The notes under the pieces are model-generated. The model had not been told where the DNA came from and did no database searches. It saw nothing but the letters and a program-made list of their open reading frames with translations. A stretch of 64,000 bases of DNA from Jannaschia pagri (lineage in GTDB: Bacteria; Pseudomonadota; Alphaproteobacteria; Rhodobacterales; Rhodobacteraceae): NCBI RefSeq assembly GCF_019655435.1, contig NZ_BPFH01000003.1, positions 1 to 64,000 of the forward strand, given 5' to 3'. Position 1 is the first letter of the stretch. The number at the start of each line of letters is the position of its first letter. Below are positions 32,474 through 41,592 of the stretch, piece after piece. Both the position numbers and the translations under genes were made by a program.

Positions 32474-35261
32474 GGACCTGAGCGCGGCACAGCCCGAAAC
32501 GCTCTTTCCAACGGCTCCCCCGGATGCGCTGATTGCGGCGCCGGGGGACATCTTCGACGATGCCGTCGTCATGGCCGCCCTGCAAACCGTCATGGCGGAG
32601 GGCGGAGATGCGATGACCGTGCGACGCAACACGGTCGAGGTTCTGCGGGCAGCCCAGACAGCGGGTCGCGCCATGATCGCGCAGACGTTCGCCCTGGACC
32701 CCACCCGCGCCCGCCGGGTCACCCGGAGCTACGCCCACCTCACGGACCGCCTGGTGCAATGCACCTGGGTCGTGGCCACGCAGCACCTGCACCCCTGCCC
32801 CAACCCGACCGACGGGGAACGGTTCGCGGTTCTGGGCGTGGGCGGCTACGGGCGCGGTGAAATGGCGCCGTCCTCCGATGTGGACCTGTTGTTCCTGAGT
32901 CCGTGGAAAGTCACGCCCCTGGTCGAAAGCATCGTGGAATCGATGCTCTACATCCTGTGGGACCTGAAGCTGAAGGTCGGCCATTCCACCCGCACCGTAA
33001 AGGACTGCCTCCGCCTGGGCGCAGAAGACTACACCATCCGCACCTCCCTGCTGGAGCAGCGCCAGATCTGTGGCGACGACCGCTTGGCAGAGGAGCTCCA
33101 AACCACCCTGCGGGACACGCTCTTCAGCCGCACCGTCTCCGACTTTATCGAGGCAAAGCTGGAGGAGCGGTCGGAACGCCACCGCAAACAAGGTGGCCAA
33201 CGCTACCTATTGGAACCCAACGTCAAAGAGGCCAAAGGCGGCCTCCGCGACCTCCAAACCCTCTACTGGATCGCCAAATATCGCTATGGCGTGGCTGAGG
33301 CGGCGGATCTGGTCGCCCTCGGCGTCTTTACCGCCGAGGAATTTGCGAATTTCGAGGCCGCCGAGCGGTTTCTGTGGTGCGTGCGCTGCCACCTGCACCT
33401 GATCGCGCGACGTGCCTCCGACATGCTCACCTTCGACATGCAGGTCGAGGTGGCCGCGCGCATGGGCTACTCCGACCACGCGGGCCGACGCGCGGTGGAA
33501 CACTTCATGCAGGCCTACTTCCGCCACGCGACCAAGGTGGGGGAATTGACGCGCATCTTGCTGACCGCGCTGGAGGCCGACAACACCAAGCAAGAACCGG
33601 GCCTGCTCGGCTTCTTCAAGCGTCGCCGCCGGGTCAAGGAGCCCTACGAGGAACGCCAGGGCCGCCTGGATATCGCCGATGAGGCCGCCTTCCTGGGCGA
33701 CCCGCTCAACATGCTGCGCATCTTCGAGGAGGCGCTGCGCACCGGCCTGCTGCTGCACCCCCATGCCATGCGCCTGATTTCGGCCAATCGGCACCTGATC
33801 GACCGCGATCTACGCGAACGGCCCGAGGCCGCACGCCTGTTCCTGTCGCTGCTTCTGAAACACGGCAACCCCGAACGGGTCCTGCGCCGCATGAACGAGT
33901 TAGAGATCCTCTCGGCGTTCATCCCCGAATTCGCACCCATCGTCGCGATGATGCAATTCAATATGTATCACTCCTACACGGTGGACGAACATACGATCCA
34001 AGTGATCTCCAACCTGGCCCAGATCGAACGGAAAGAGCTTGAGGAAAGCCTACCGCTCTGCTCCGAAATTTTGGAAAAGGGCGTCAACCGCCGTGTCCTC
34101 TACGTGGCCCTTCTGGTCCACGACATCGGCAAAGGCCGTCCCGAAGATCACTCCGTTCTTGGCGCGCGCATTGCCCGGACCGTGGCGCCGCGCTTGGGTC
34201 TCAAGACCTCCGAGGTAGAAACCGTGGAATGGCTGGTGCGCCACCATCTGCTCATGTCCGACATGGCGCAGAAGCGCGACATCGCCGACCCCCGCACCAT
34301 CCGCGACTTCGCCAAGGCCGTGAAAACCCGCGACCGGCTGGACCTTCTGACCGTCCTGACTGTCTGCGACATCCGTGGCGTCGGCCCCGGCGTGTGGAAC
34401 AACTGGAAGGCGCAGATGCTGCGCGCGCTCCACCGGGCCACCGCTGCCGCGCTGGAGAATGGGCTCGAAGACGTCAACCGCGAAACCCGCGAGGCCCGCG
34501 CCAAAAAGCTGTTCCGCGAGGCCATGACCGGCTGGACCGAGGGAGAGTTGCGGACCGAAATCGGGCGCCACAGCGGCCCCTACTGGCAAGGCGTCCCAAC
34601 GGCGGCCCAGGTTCGCTTCGCCCATCTGCTCAAGGGGCTGGAAGACGGCGAAGTCCGGGTGGAGCTTGAGGCCGACGAAGACCGCGACGCGACCCGCGTC
34701 CTGATGGCCTGCCAGGATCACCCGGGCGTCTTTTCCCGGCTCTCCGGGGCCCTGGCGCTGGTCGGGGCCAATATCATCGACGGGCGCAGCTATACCTCCA
34801 AGGACGGCTTCGCGGTCTCGGCCTTCTGGCTGCAAGATGGCGAGGGCCACCCCTATGAGCCGTCGCGCCTGCCCCGCCTGCGCGGCATGATCGAAAAGAT
34901 CCTCCGTGGCGAGGTCGCCACCCGCCAGGCCCTGGAAGGCCGCGAAATCAAGAAGCGCGAGCGCAAGTTCTCGGTCCCCACGAACATCAGTTTCGACAAC
35001 GAAGGGTCGGATATCTACACGATCATCGAAGTCGATACGCGCGATCGCCCGGGGCTGCTCTACGATCTGACCCAAGCCCTCGCGGCCTCGAACATCTACA
35101 TCAACCAAGCGGTCATCGCGACCTATGGCGCCCAGGTCGTGGATAGCTTCTACGTCAAAGACCTATTCGGCCTGAAACTCTGGTCGAAATCCAAGCAGGA
35201 CGCGTTGGACAAGAAACTGCGTGCAGCGGTGGAGCGGGCCGCCGAGCGGGCCGGGGCCTAG
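32457..35261 (+). CDS. glnD: [protein-PII] uridylyltransferase GlnD
   Basis: This 934-residue sensor of glutamine uridylylates PII when nitrogen is short and removes UMP when it is plentiful. The nucleotidyltransferase motif LGVGGYGRGEMAPSSDVDLL is near residue 128. The HD domain includes YVALLVHDIGKGRPEDHS near 555. Two ACT domains end the protein (QDHPGVFSRLSGALALVGANI and TRDRPGLLYDLTQALAASNI). The frame is open back to 32340 inside the preceding gene; TTG 32457 gives the usual family length with a 17-base overlap, but the start is uncertain. Its stop touches an IS remnant. Confidence 0.95.
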   Translation: MAPGPEDLSAAQPETLFPTAPPDALIAAPGDIFDDAVVMAALQTVMAEGGDAMTVRRNTVEVLRAAQTAGRAMIAQTFALDPTRARRVTRSYAHLTDRLVQCTWVVATQHLHPCPNPTDGERFAVLGVGGYGRGEMAPSSDVDLLFLSPWKVTPLVESIVESMLYILWDLKLKVGHSTRTVKDCLRLGAEDYTIRTSLLEQRQICGDDRLAEELQTTLRDTLFSRTVSDFIEAKLEERSERHRKQGGQRYLLEPNVKEAKGGLRDLQTLYWIAKYRYGVAEAADLVALGVFTAEEFANFEAAERFLWCVRCHLHLIARRASDMLTFDMQVEVAARMGYSDHAGRRAVEHFMQAYFRHATKVGELTRILLTALEADNTKQEPGLLGFFKRRRRVKEPYEERQGRLDIADEAAFLGDPLNMLRIFEEALRTGLLLHPHAMRLISANRHLIDRDLRERPEAARLFLSLLLKHGNPERVLRRMNELEILSAFIPEFAPIVAMMQFNMYHSYTVDEHTIQVISNLAQIERKELEESLPLCSEILEKGVNRRVLYVALLVHDIGKGRPEDHSVLGARIARTVAPRLGLKTSEVETVEWLVRHHLLMSDMAQKRDIADPRTIRDFAKAVKTRDRLDLLTVLTVCDIRGVGPGVWNNWKAQMLRALHRATAAALENGLEDVNRETREARAKKLFREAMTGWTEGELRTEIGRHSGPYWQGVPTAAQVRFAHLLKGLEDGEVRVELEADEDRDATRVLMACQDHPGVFSRLSGALALVGANIIDGRSYTSKDGFAVSAFWLQDGEGHPYEPSRLPRLRGMIEKILRGEVATRQALEGREIKKRERKFSVPTNISFDNEGSDIYTIIEVDTRDRPGLLYDLTQALAASNIYINQAVIATYGAQVVDSFYVKDLFGLKLWSKSKQDALDKKLRAAVERAAERAGA

Positions 35262-36023
35262 GGGCGGTTCGACAACCAGTCAGGTGATGCGGCGAGTCGC
35301 AGATTTTCGGAACAGGGTTCAGCGGTCTCTTCGTATCGCCGTGCCAGAGCGCCGGTTTCTCTGAGGCGGCCCCGGCGGTGTTCGGCCAGCCACCGCCGCT
35401 GGTAAGCGCTCGCACCGTACGCGCGGGGCCGATGCCTCCTGTTCGGCGGTACCCAGGCCTCGCCAAGGGCAGCCTCGATCCGCTCGCGCCACGCCTTTGT
35501 CGATTAGGCTCCGTCGCACATACAGGCAACGGCGCGCAGAAATCGCGGACAACATCCTCCAGATTCAGGGCGGGCTACAGCGCGGAGGTCTGCTCACACC
35601 ACAGCGATGGACAACACCAGTCCAGGCGCGTCACAGGTCAGGGCTGCCTTGCTCCCTAGCCCCTGTGCGCCCGGCCCAGGCAACGTCGCATCATGCCTCC
35701 CTTGCGCCCACCGCCCTCTCTCATGTGCACAGAGGTGCCGTCCCCGGAGACCACTTTCACATCGGGCCATCCCACGCCGTGCAGATGGGCGAAGGCCCGT
35801 TCCTACGCTCCCGAGGTCCACCGACAGAATTGCAGCGGTGCCGCCCGCCATCGGTGCAGAAGCGCTCCACCATGTCTCGCCGTTTCGCAGACGCCAGACG
35901 ACCCCACCAAAGAGGCTCGTCACGCAACAAAAGTCTGTCCCGAACCATGCCGCGGCAAGCGCCCGACAGCGCAGCCGATATTGTCTCGGTAAACCCAGCC
36001 ATCCATCCGCCCCCGTCAGACAT
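35258..36023 (-). pseudogene. decayed IS5-family transposase
   Basis: Minus-strand frames contain, in transposase order, pieces of an IS5-type DDE transposase split by frameshifts and a stop. An N-terminal piece starts at 36023 (MSDGGGWMAGF). A piece FGGVVWRLRNGETWW lies near 35915, then DGTSVHMREGGGRKGGMMRR near 35750, with the first catalytic Asp region. A C-terminal piece EHRRGRLRETGALARRYEETAE lies near 35360. It ends in TAG at 35260-35258, overlapping the glnD stop. No terminal repeats could be placed. The whole interval 35262-36180 holds no other gene that I can support. Confidence 0.65.
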
Positions 36024-36183
36024 CCCTAACGGACCCTTAGGGTCGTCACTTGAGCGAGCGTCACGCGTCTCCCAAGGCTCCTCGGCAAACTTTGGTAAAC
36101 CACGTAGAACCCACCCAGCCAAACAGCCGTCCGATCAAACCGCGCGATAGGGCACCGCAGCCCGCGGCTCCTCCAAGCCCCGC

Positions 36184-36233
36184 CTTCGATGTTCCCTAAG
36201 TATCGCCGGGGGGCCCGTCAGGGCGGGGGCAGC
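36184..36233. repeat. intergenic repeat GATGTTCC plus GGGGGC hairpin
   Basis: CTTCGATGTTCCCTAAGTAT is followed by CGCCGGGGGG and then a hairpin with arms GGGGGC/GCCCCC and loop AGC. It has the same layout as 59915-59975 and, with a different core, as 13448-13487. It lies between the IS remnant and the end of the permease gene. Confidence 0.6.
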
Positions 36234-36285
36234 GCCCCCTCTGCCCTCCCTGCCGCAACGCACGTGACAGCGCACGGATCGGGCT

Positions 36286-37338
36286 TCACGCCGACCGACG
36301 CCCCAGCAGCCAGACGAAGAACACGCCTCCAATCAGACCTGTGACGATCCCGATGGGAATATCCTCGGGGGCCATCACGGTGCGGGCGGCCATATCGGCC
36401 CAGAGGAGAAAGATCGCGCCAATGATCGCAGACCCAGGCAAGACGCGACGGTAATCGCCGCCCACCAACAACCGGACCACGTGGGGCACCATCAGGCCCA
36501 CGAAACCGATGATCCCGGAAAAGGCGACCATGACGCCGGTGATCATGGCGCCGACGACAAATACCGTCAGGCGAAAGCGCGCGACGGCGATCCCAAGGGT
36601 CGAGGCCGTCTCATCGCCCACGGTCATCGCGTTCAACGCGCCCGCGCGCGACAGGAGCCACGCCCCACAGACAAGCAAGATCACCAGCGGGTAAATCAGC
36701 TGTCCCCATTGCGCCAGGCCAAGGCCGCCCAACATCCAAAACACGACCGTGTGGGTCGCCCTTGGATCCCCAAGAAAAATCAGAACGTTCGCGCCGGCCA
36801 TGATGATGAAGGACACCGCCACCCCGGCCAGCACCAGGCGGTCGGCGCTGGTCGCATCGGCCAGGCGCGACACGCCCAGCACGATCAGCGTCGCCGCCAA
36901 GGCCCCGAGAAATGCCAGCACCGGCACCGTCAGCAGCCCCAGAAACAACCCCGTGTGCAACAGGGCCAGGATCGCGCCAAAGGCCCCACCCGACGAAATG
37001 CCCAGCAGATGCGGGTCCGCCAAGGGGTTGCGGGTCACCGCTTGCAGGCTGGCGCCCACCAGGGCCAGCCCAGCGCCCACCATCATCGCCAAAAGCGCCC
37101 GGGGAAACCGGATCTCCCAGACGATGGCGGCGCGGCCCTGGGACCAGGTCTGTTCGATCAAGTCGGGGACTAGCTTGTTGAGGAACACGCCCCAAACCGT
37201 CGACAGCGGAACCTGCACGGCGCCCACAGAAATCGCCAGCGACAGCGAAGCGACCAGCAGCAGACCCGCCATGCACCACAGACCCCGGCCCCCAAGACGG
37301 GCCGGGACCCTAGGGCGGTCTGGCGCGACCGCCCTCAC
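36286..37338 (-). CDS. FecCD/BtuC-type ABC transporter permease
   Basis: This 350-residue permease of about ten helices belongs to the iron-siderophore/cobalamin family. Characteristic segments: WEIRFPRALLAMMVGAGLALVGASLQAVTRNPLADPHLLGISSGGAFGA-like sequence at residues 65-115, and FVGLMVPHVVRLLVGGDYR near 275, the ATPase-contact loop. GTG 37338 starts four bases after the binding-protein stop with GGGGG ahead; in-frame ATGs further upstream lie inside that gene. It is last in the riboswitch-led operon, so corrinoid uptake is the likely role. Confidence 0.92.
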   Translation of the reverse strand: MRAVAPDRPRVPARLGGRGLWCMAGLLLVASLSLAISVGAVQVPLSTVWGVFLNKLVPDLIEQTWSQGRAAIVWEIRFPRALLAMMVGAGLALVGASLQAVTRNPLADPHLLGISSGGAFGAILALLHTGLFLGLLTVPVLAFLGALAATLIVLGVSRLADATSADRLVLAGVAVSFIIMAGANVLIFLGDPRATHTVVFWMLGGLGLAQWGQLIYPLVILLVCGAWLLSRAGALNAMTVGDETASTLGIAVARFRLTVFVVGAMITGVMVAFSGIIGFVGLMVPHVVRLLVGGDYRRVLPGSAIIGAIFLLWADMAARTVMAPEDIPIGIVTGLIGGVFFVWLLGRRSA

Positions 37339-37342
37339 GCTG

Positions 37343-38278
37343 TCATTGCCCCCAGAAGGCATCTGCCAGCGTCTTGATCGCCTGGATGTTCCGTGGGCCC
37401 GGCGTCGCCTCAACGTATTCCAGGGTCACGAAGCGGTCATTCTTGATCGCATCCAGATCCGCAAAGGCCGGGTTCGACACCATGAACGCCCGCTTCTGTT
37501 CAGCGGTCACGTCGCCGTAGTTCACGATGACGACCACCTCGGGGTTACGCTCCACGACCTCTTCCCAAGTCACCGTGGCCCAGCTTTTCTCGAAATCGTC
37601 CATAATGTTCACACCCCCCGCCGCTTCGATCAGCGCCGTGGGCATGGCATAGCGACCAGCGGTAAAGGGCGTGTCCTCACCGCTGTCATAGACAAAGACG
37701 CGCAGGGGCTCGCCAAGGTCTAGCCCGCCGGAAAAGGCCTCAAGCTCCGCGCGATAGCCATCGACCAACCCCTCGGCCCGGTCCTCCACGTCAAAGATCC
37801 GGCCCAGGTTCAGCAGGTCAGCATACATTTCTTCGATGCTGGCCTTGTCCTTGTCCATGATGTGGGCGCAGGACTCGGTCAGCTCGTAGACGTCGATCCC
37901 AAAGGGGGCCAAGGTCTCGGGCGTGACCTCTCCACCGACTTTCATGCCATAGTTCCACCCGGCAAAGAAGAAATCCGCGTCCGCGCCGACCAGGACCTCT
38001 TTCGACGGGTATTTCTCAGACAGTTCCGGCAGAGCCTCAACGCCCGCGGTCATCTCGGCGTCCAGGGTCTTCCAGCCTGAGATACCGGTGTAGCCCACCA
38101 TGCGGTCGGCCAGCCCCAGAACCAGCATCATCTCGGTCAGGTTCACATCATTGGAGATCGCGCGCTCGGGCGGCGCATCGAAGGTCACCGTCCGGTCGCA
38201 GCTTTGAACGGTCGTGTCGGCGAACACGGCGCTCGCCGTCAGCGACAGGGCAGCGCCCAGGATCATAGGTCGTTTCAT
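37343..38278 (-). CDS. ABC transporter substrate-binding protein, BtuF/siderophore type
   Basis: This 311-residue periplasmic protein has a signal peptide (MKRPMILGAALSLTASAVFA). The class III binding fold shows VTFDAPPERAISNDVNLTEMMLVLGLADRMVG, the domain-linking helix region, and VVIVNYGDVTAEQKRAFM near the C-terminus. SEKYPSKEVLVGADADFFFAG is the typical second-lobe segment. A cysteine pair (CDR and CAHI) may be oxidised. It lies three bases after the ATPase. Ligand inferred as cobalamin or a corrinoid from the riboswitch; iron chelates are the main alternative. Confidence 0.9.
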   Translation of the reverse strand: MKRPMILGAALSLTASAVFADTTVQSCDRTVTFDAPPERAISNDVNLTEMMLVLGLADRMVGYTGISGWKTLDAEMTAGVEALPELSEKYPSKEVLVGADADFFFAGWNYGMKVGGEVTPETLAPFGIDVYELTESCAHIMDKDKASIEEMYADLLNLGRIFDVEDRAEGLVDGYRAELEAFSGGLDLGEPLRVFVYDSGEDTPFTAGRYAMPTALIEAAGGVNIMDDFEKSWATVTWEEVVERNPEVVVIVNYGDVTAEQKRAFMVSNPAFADLDAIKNDRFVTLEYVEATPGPRNIQAIKTLADAFWGQ

Positions 38279-38281
38279 GGA

Positions 38282-39076
38282 TCAGGTCCTTTGGTCCGAA
38301 AGGTGAAAGGTCAGGTGATCGGCGTGGCTGGGCATCAGGCGTTCCCGCCTGGCCAGCACGCGGAAGGTCTCAGAGACGGCGTCCTCAGACAGCACATGGG
38401 ACGGGGCGCCATAGGCCACCATCTGCCCCCGCCGCAGCAGCAGAACCTCGTCACAGGCCCCCGCCGTAAGGTTCAGATCATGCAGCGACGTCACGATGGT
38501 CAGCGGCAGGCTGCGGATCAGGTCCAGGATTTCCAACTGGTGGCGGATATCCAGGTGATTGGTCGGCTCATCCAGGATCAACAGGCGCGGCTCTTGGGCC
38601 AAGGCGCGTGCCACCAAAACGCGCTGCCGCTCCCCACCCGACAAGCTGCCGAGGGTCCGGCCCGCCAACGTATGAAGGTCTAGCCGGTCCAAGGCGCCTT
38701 CGATCACCTCCGCGTCGCGGGCGCCAGCGCCACCGCCAAAGCCTTGCCGATGGGGTGTCCGACCCAGCGCCACGATGTCCCGCACCGTCAACGCGAAATC
38801 GCTGGGCTGTTCCTGCAAGACGACAGCAATCCGCTGCGCGGCCGCTTTGGCCGACAAAGACCACAGGTCCACCCCGTCCACCGCGACGGTCCCGGTCACC
38901 GGGCGGTGAAAACGATAGAGCAGCCGCAGCAGCGTGGTCTTGCCCGCCCCGTTCGGCCCCACGATGCCCAAGACACGCCCGGGTGCCAGATCGAAGCTCA
39001 ACGGTTGCAGCAAAGTGTCCCCGCCGCGACGGGGGGCCCAGGACAGGTCAGTGACGGACAAATGCGCGGCGGTCAC
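38282..39076 (-). CDS. ABC transporter ATP-binding protein, BtuD/FepC type
   Basis: This 264-residue ATPase has Walker A GIVGPNGAGKTTLLRLLY near residues 36-53, Q-loop VVLQEQPSDFALTV, signature LGSLSGGERQRVLVARAL, and Walker B RLLILDEPTNHLD. GTG 39076 is the start: it forms a GTGA overlap with the DUF1636 stop, and the frame further upstream lacks similarity. It supplies energy for the permease and binding protein that follow in the same operon. Confidence 0.93.
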   Translation of the reverse strand: MTAAHLSVTDLSWAPRRGGDTLLQPLSFDLAPGRVLGIVGPNGAGKTTLLRLLYRFHRPVTGTVAVDGVDLWSLSAKAAAQRIAVVLQEQPSDFALTVRDIVALGRTPHRQGFGGGAGARDAEVIEGALDRLDLHTLAGRTLGSLSGGERQRVLVARALAQEPRLLILDEPTNHLDIRHQLEILDLIRSLPLTIVTSLHDLNLTAGACDEVLLLRRGQMVAYGAPSHVLSEDAVSETFRVLARRERLMPSHADHLTFHLSDQRT

Positions 39077-39468
39077 GAGGCCCGGACCCCGCTGTCCTCG
39101 ATGGCCATGATCGCGGCAGGCACCCGGGCCAAGGTCGCCGTCCGCAGCTTGCCGGGCCGATCTACAGAGGAACACCAGCCATCCCCCAAGACGGCGTATT
39201 GGCGCGCAAACGCCACCAAATCGGCGATATCCACCTCCGGGTCGATATCCCCAAACAGATAGGTCGCCTTTCGGCTTCCGTGATAGGCGACCGTGCAGGG
39301 CCGGTCGCAGCCCGCCATGCAAGCCACGCCAGACACCTCGAAGTCTTCGGCTATCGCATCGCCCGCATCAGCAATCGCCGCCCGCAGGCGCGAGATCAGC
39401 TCATAGCCGGGGCGGCAGGTGTTGCCCTTGTGCCGACATGAGGTGCAAATCGTAATTCGATGGGTCAT
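39073..39468 (-). CDS. DUF1636 family metal-binding protein
   Basis: This is a 131-residue soluble protein with two cysteine clusters: CTSCRHKGNTCRPG near the N-terminus and CMAGCDRPC near residue 50. The pattern resembles thioredoxin-like 2Fe-2S ferredoxins and defines DUF1636. YLFGDIDPEVDIADLVAFARQY follows. It is the first gene behind a cobalamin riboswitch and is coupled to the ABC ATPase by GTGA. A role in metal or corrinoid handling is inferred. ATG 39468 is chosen over 39510 because the family motif starts within ten residues of it. Confidence 0.9.
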   Translation of the reverse strand: MTHRITICTSCRHKGNTCRPGYELISRLRAAIADAGDAIAEDFEVSGVACMAGCDRPCTVAYHGSRKATYLFGDIDPEVDIADLVAFARQYAVLGDGWCSSVDRPGKLRTATLARVPAAIMAIEDSGVRAS

Positions 39469-39603
39469 CCGGCCCTCCGCCTCCCGAAGGGGGCGACCAG
39501 ATAAAACCATGCCGTCGCGGAGAGTTCCGCTGTGCCATCATTTGCTCCTGACCAGGCGCCCCGCCCGAATCGTGTGAAAGGAACGGCGCGGGGTCTGTCC
39601 GCA

Positions 39604-39812
39604 CCGGTGATGGCAGGTCTCCTGACTTACGGGTCATCGCTCGCCCGACCCTTCCCGGACGCGCGCGTCCAGTGGTGTCGTCGGGGTCGCTCTCCGCTCA
39701 CAGTTGCGGGGGCAGTCACGGGCTCGGCGCCTCTGGGCTCTTCCTCACCGTGTTCCCTTTTCATCTCATCGGCCTTGGGCGTCCGAGAACCATCGCCCTG
39801 GGTTGAACCGAA
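39604..39812 (-). promoter_or_regulatory. cobalamin riboswitch
   Basis: Read on the minus strand, the conserved order is complete. GATGGTTCTC is at 39794-39785, then AAAAGGGAACACGGTGAGG. The B12-box core GACTGCCCCCGCAACTGTGAGCGG spans about 39718-39695. CCACTGG is near 39675, CCGGGAAGG near 39655, and the closing GATGACCCGTAAGTCAGGAGACCTGCC segment is at about 39636-39610. In this class adenosyl- or methylcobalamin binding shuts expression off. It lies 136 bases before DUF1636 and so controls the four-gene transport operon. Confidence 0.93.
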
Positions 39813-40026
39813 GCGGTCGCGCCGGGTCAATGGCAAATCCTCTCATTCGGGCGCAATCGCGACCCTGTAGGTCTCCGCCATAGGTCGTAGACGCAACAAT
39901 CTTGCGCACAACAGGTCGAGATATGACGCCAAATGGTGCAAAATTTGGGTATGACCGGGATCACCCCTAGATCCGACCGCCATCACCCCATGGTTCCGAC
40001 GGGCGAAACCCTCTAGGCACGCGGTT

Positions 40027-41592
40027 ATGATCAAAGGCTTTCTCACCGTCGGATCCTGGACGCTTCTGTCCCGCATCCTGGGCTTTGCACGCGACATTTT
40101 GATTGCGCGGTTCCTCGGCACCTCCGCCGTGGCCGAGGCTTTTTTCGTCGCATTTTCCCTCCCGAACATGTTCCGCCGCTTCTTTGCCGAAGGCGCGTTC
40201 AACATGGCGTTCGTCCCGCTCTACGCCAAAAAGCTGGAGGCCGAGGGCGAGGACGCCGATGCTTTCGCCCGAGACGCCGTGGCGGGTATGGTCCTGATCC
40301 TGACGCTGTTTTCCGTGCTGGGCATCGTCTTTATGCCCGCCCTCGTCCTGGCCATGGCCTCGGGCTTTGTAGGGGACGTTCGCTTTGACATCGCGGTCAC
40401 CTACGGACGGATTGCCTTTCCGTATATCCTTTTGATTTCGCTTGCGGCTTTGATCTCAGGCGTTCTCAATTCCAACCGCCGTTTCCTGGCCGCCGCAGCC
40501 GCGCCGGCGCTTCTCAACGTGGCGTTTATCGCTGCGATGACGGCGACTTGGGCCTTCCCTGGGCTCATCCCCATGGCCACCCCCGTCCCCGAACTGATCT
40601 ATGGCCAGGCCTTGATCTGGACGGTCCCTGTCGGCGGTGCGCTGCAACTGGGGCTGGTCTGGTGGGCGGCGGCCCGGGCGGGGCATCGGTTGTTGCCACG
40701 ACGCTGGCCGCGCATGACGCCGGATCTCAAACGCCTGCTGGTGATCGCCGCGCCCGCTGCTCTGTCCGGCGGCGTGGTACAGATCAACCTTTTGGTGGGC
40801 CGCCAAGTGGCCAGCCAAACCGAAGCCGGAGCCATCGCCTGGCTGACCTACGCGGATCGCCTCTATCAACTGCCCCTCGGGATCGTCGGGATCGCCATCG
40901 GCGTCGTTCTGCTGCCCGACCTGTCCCGCCGCGTGCGCGCAGGCGACACCGAGGGCCAACGGGCGGCCTATTCCCGCGCGGCGGAGTTTTCGTTGCTGCT
41001 CACGATACCCTCTGCCGTGGCGCTGTTGGTGGTGCCCACGGCGCTGGTGTCCGTCCTGTTCGAGCGGGGCGCGTTTACGGCGGATGACACCTCGGCCACA
41101 GCCGTGGCTCTGATGATCTATGCTCTCGGTTTGCCGGCATTCGTCCTGCAAAAGGTTCTCCAACCTCTGTTTTTCGCCCGGGAGGACACGCGTCGCCCCC
41201 TGCGCTACGCGGTTGTGTCGCTGATCGTGAACGCGGGCGTGGCGATTGGCTTGGCACCGCTGATCGGTTTCCCAGCGGCGGCACTGGGCACGACGCTGGC
41301 CGCCTGGGCCATGGTCTGGCTGCTCTGGCGGGGTGCGCGCGCCATGGGGCCAGAGGCGACCCTCGACGCCCGCGCACGATCGCGCGCCTGGCGGATCGTC
41401 GCGGCCTCGCTCGCCATGGGCGTTGTCATCTGGGGCGCGATGATCGTGCTCGGCCCGATGTTTGGCAGTGCCTGGCGCGGCCTGGCCCTGCTGCTGTTGG
41501 TCACGGTCGGGATGCTGGCCTACGCTGGGTTGGCACAGGCCTTCGGGGCGGTGCGCCTGGCGGAGCTCAGGGGCGCACTACGGCGCGGTTAG
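40027..41592 (+). CDS. murJ: lipid II flippase MurJ
   Basis: This 521-residue MOP-superfamily protein with about 14 helices flips the peptidoglycan precursor lipid II across the inner membrane. The N-terminal signature is exact: SRILGFARDILIARFLGTSAVAEAF and LPNMFRRFFAEGAFNMAFVPLY. The central cavity helices and FARKDTRRP-like segment (here FAREDTRRPLRYAV) are present. ATG 40027 has no strong ribosome-binding site. Its stop overlaps that of the convergent rhomboid gene in TTAG. Confidence 0.96.
   Translation: MIKGFLTVGSWTLLSRILGFARDILIARFLGTSAVAEAFFVAFSLPNMFRRFFAEGAFNMAFVPLYAKKLEAEGEDADAFARDAVAGMVLILTLFSVLGIVFMPALVLAMASGFVGDVRFDIAVTYGRIAFPYILLISLAALISGVLNSNRRFLAAAAAPALLNVAFIAAMTATWAFPGLIPMATPVPELIYGQALIWTVPVGGALQLGLVWWAAARAGHRLLPRRWPRMTPDLKRLLVIAAPAALSGGVVQINLLVGRQVASQTEAGAIAWLTYADRLYQLPLGIVGIAIGVVLLPDLSRRVRAGDTEGQRAAYSRAAEFSLLLTIPSAVALLVVPTALVSVLFERGAFTADDTSATAVALMIYALGLPAFVLQKVLQPLFFAREDTRRPLRYAVVSLIVNAGVAIGLAPLIGFPAAALGTTLAAWAMVWLLWRGARAMGPEATLDARARSRAWRIVAASLAMGVVIWGAMIVLGPMFGSAWRGLALLLLVTVGMLAYAGLAQAFGAVRLAELRGALRRG

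Noticed and set aside
34050-35108. Minus-strand open frame of 352 codons opposite glnD
   Set aside because: glnD domains are unmistakable on the plus strand; the reverse translation matches no family.
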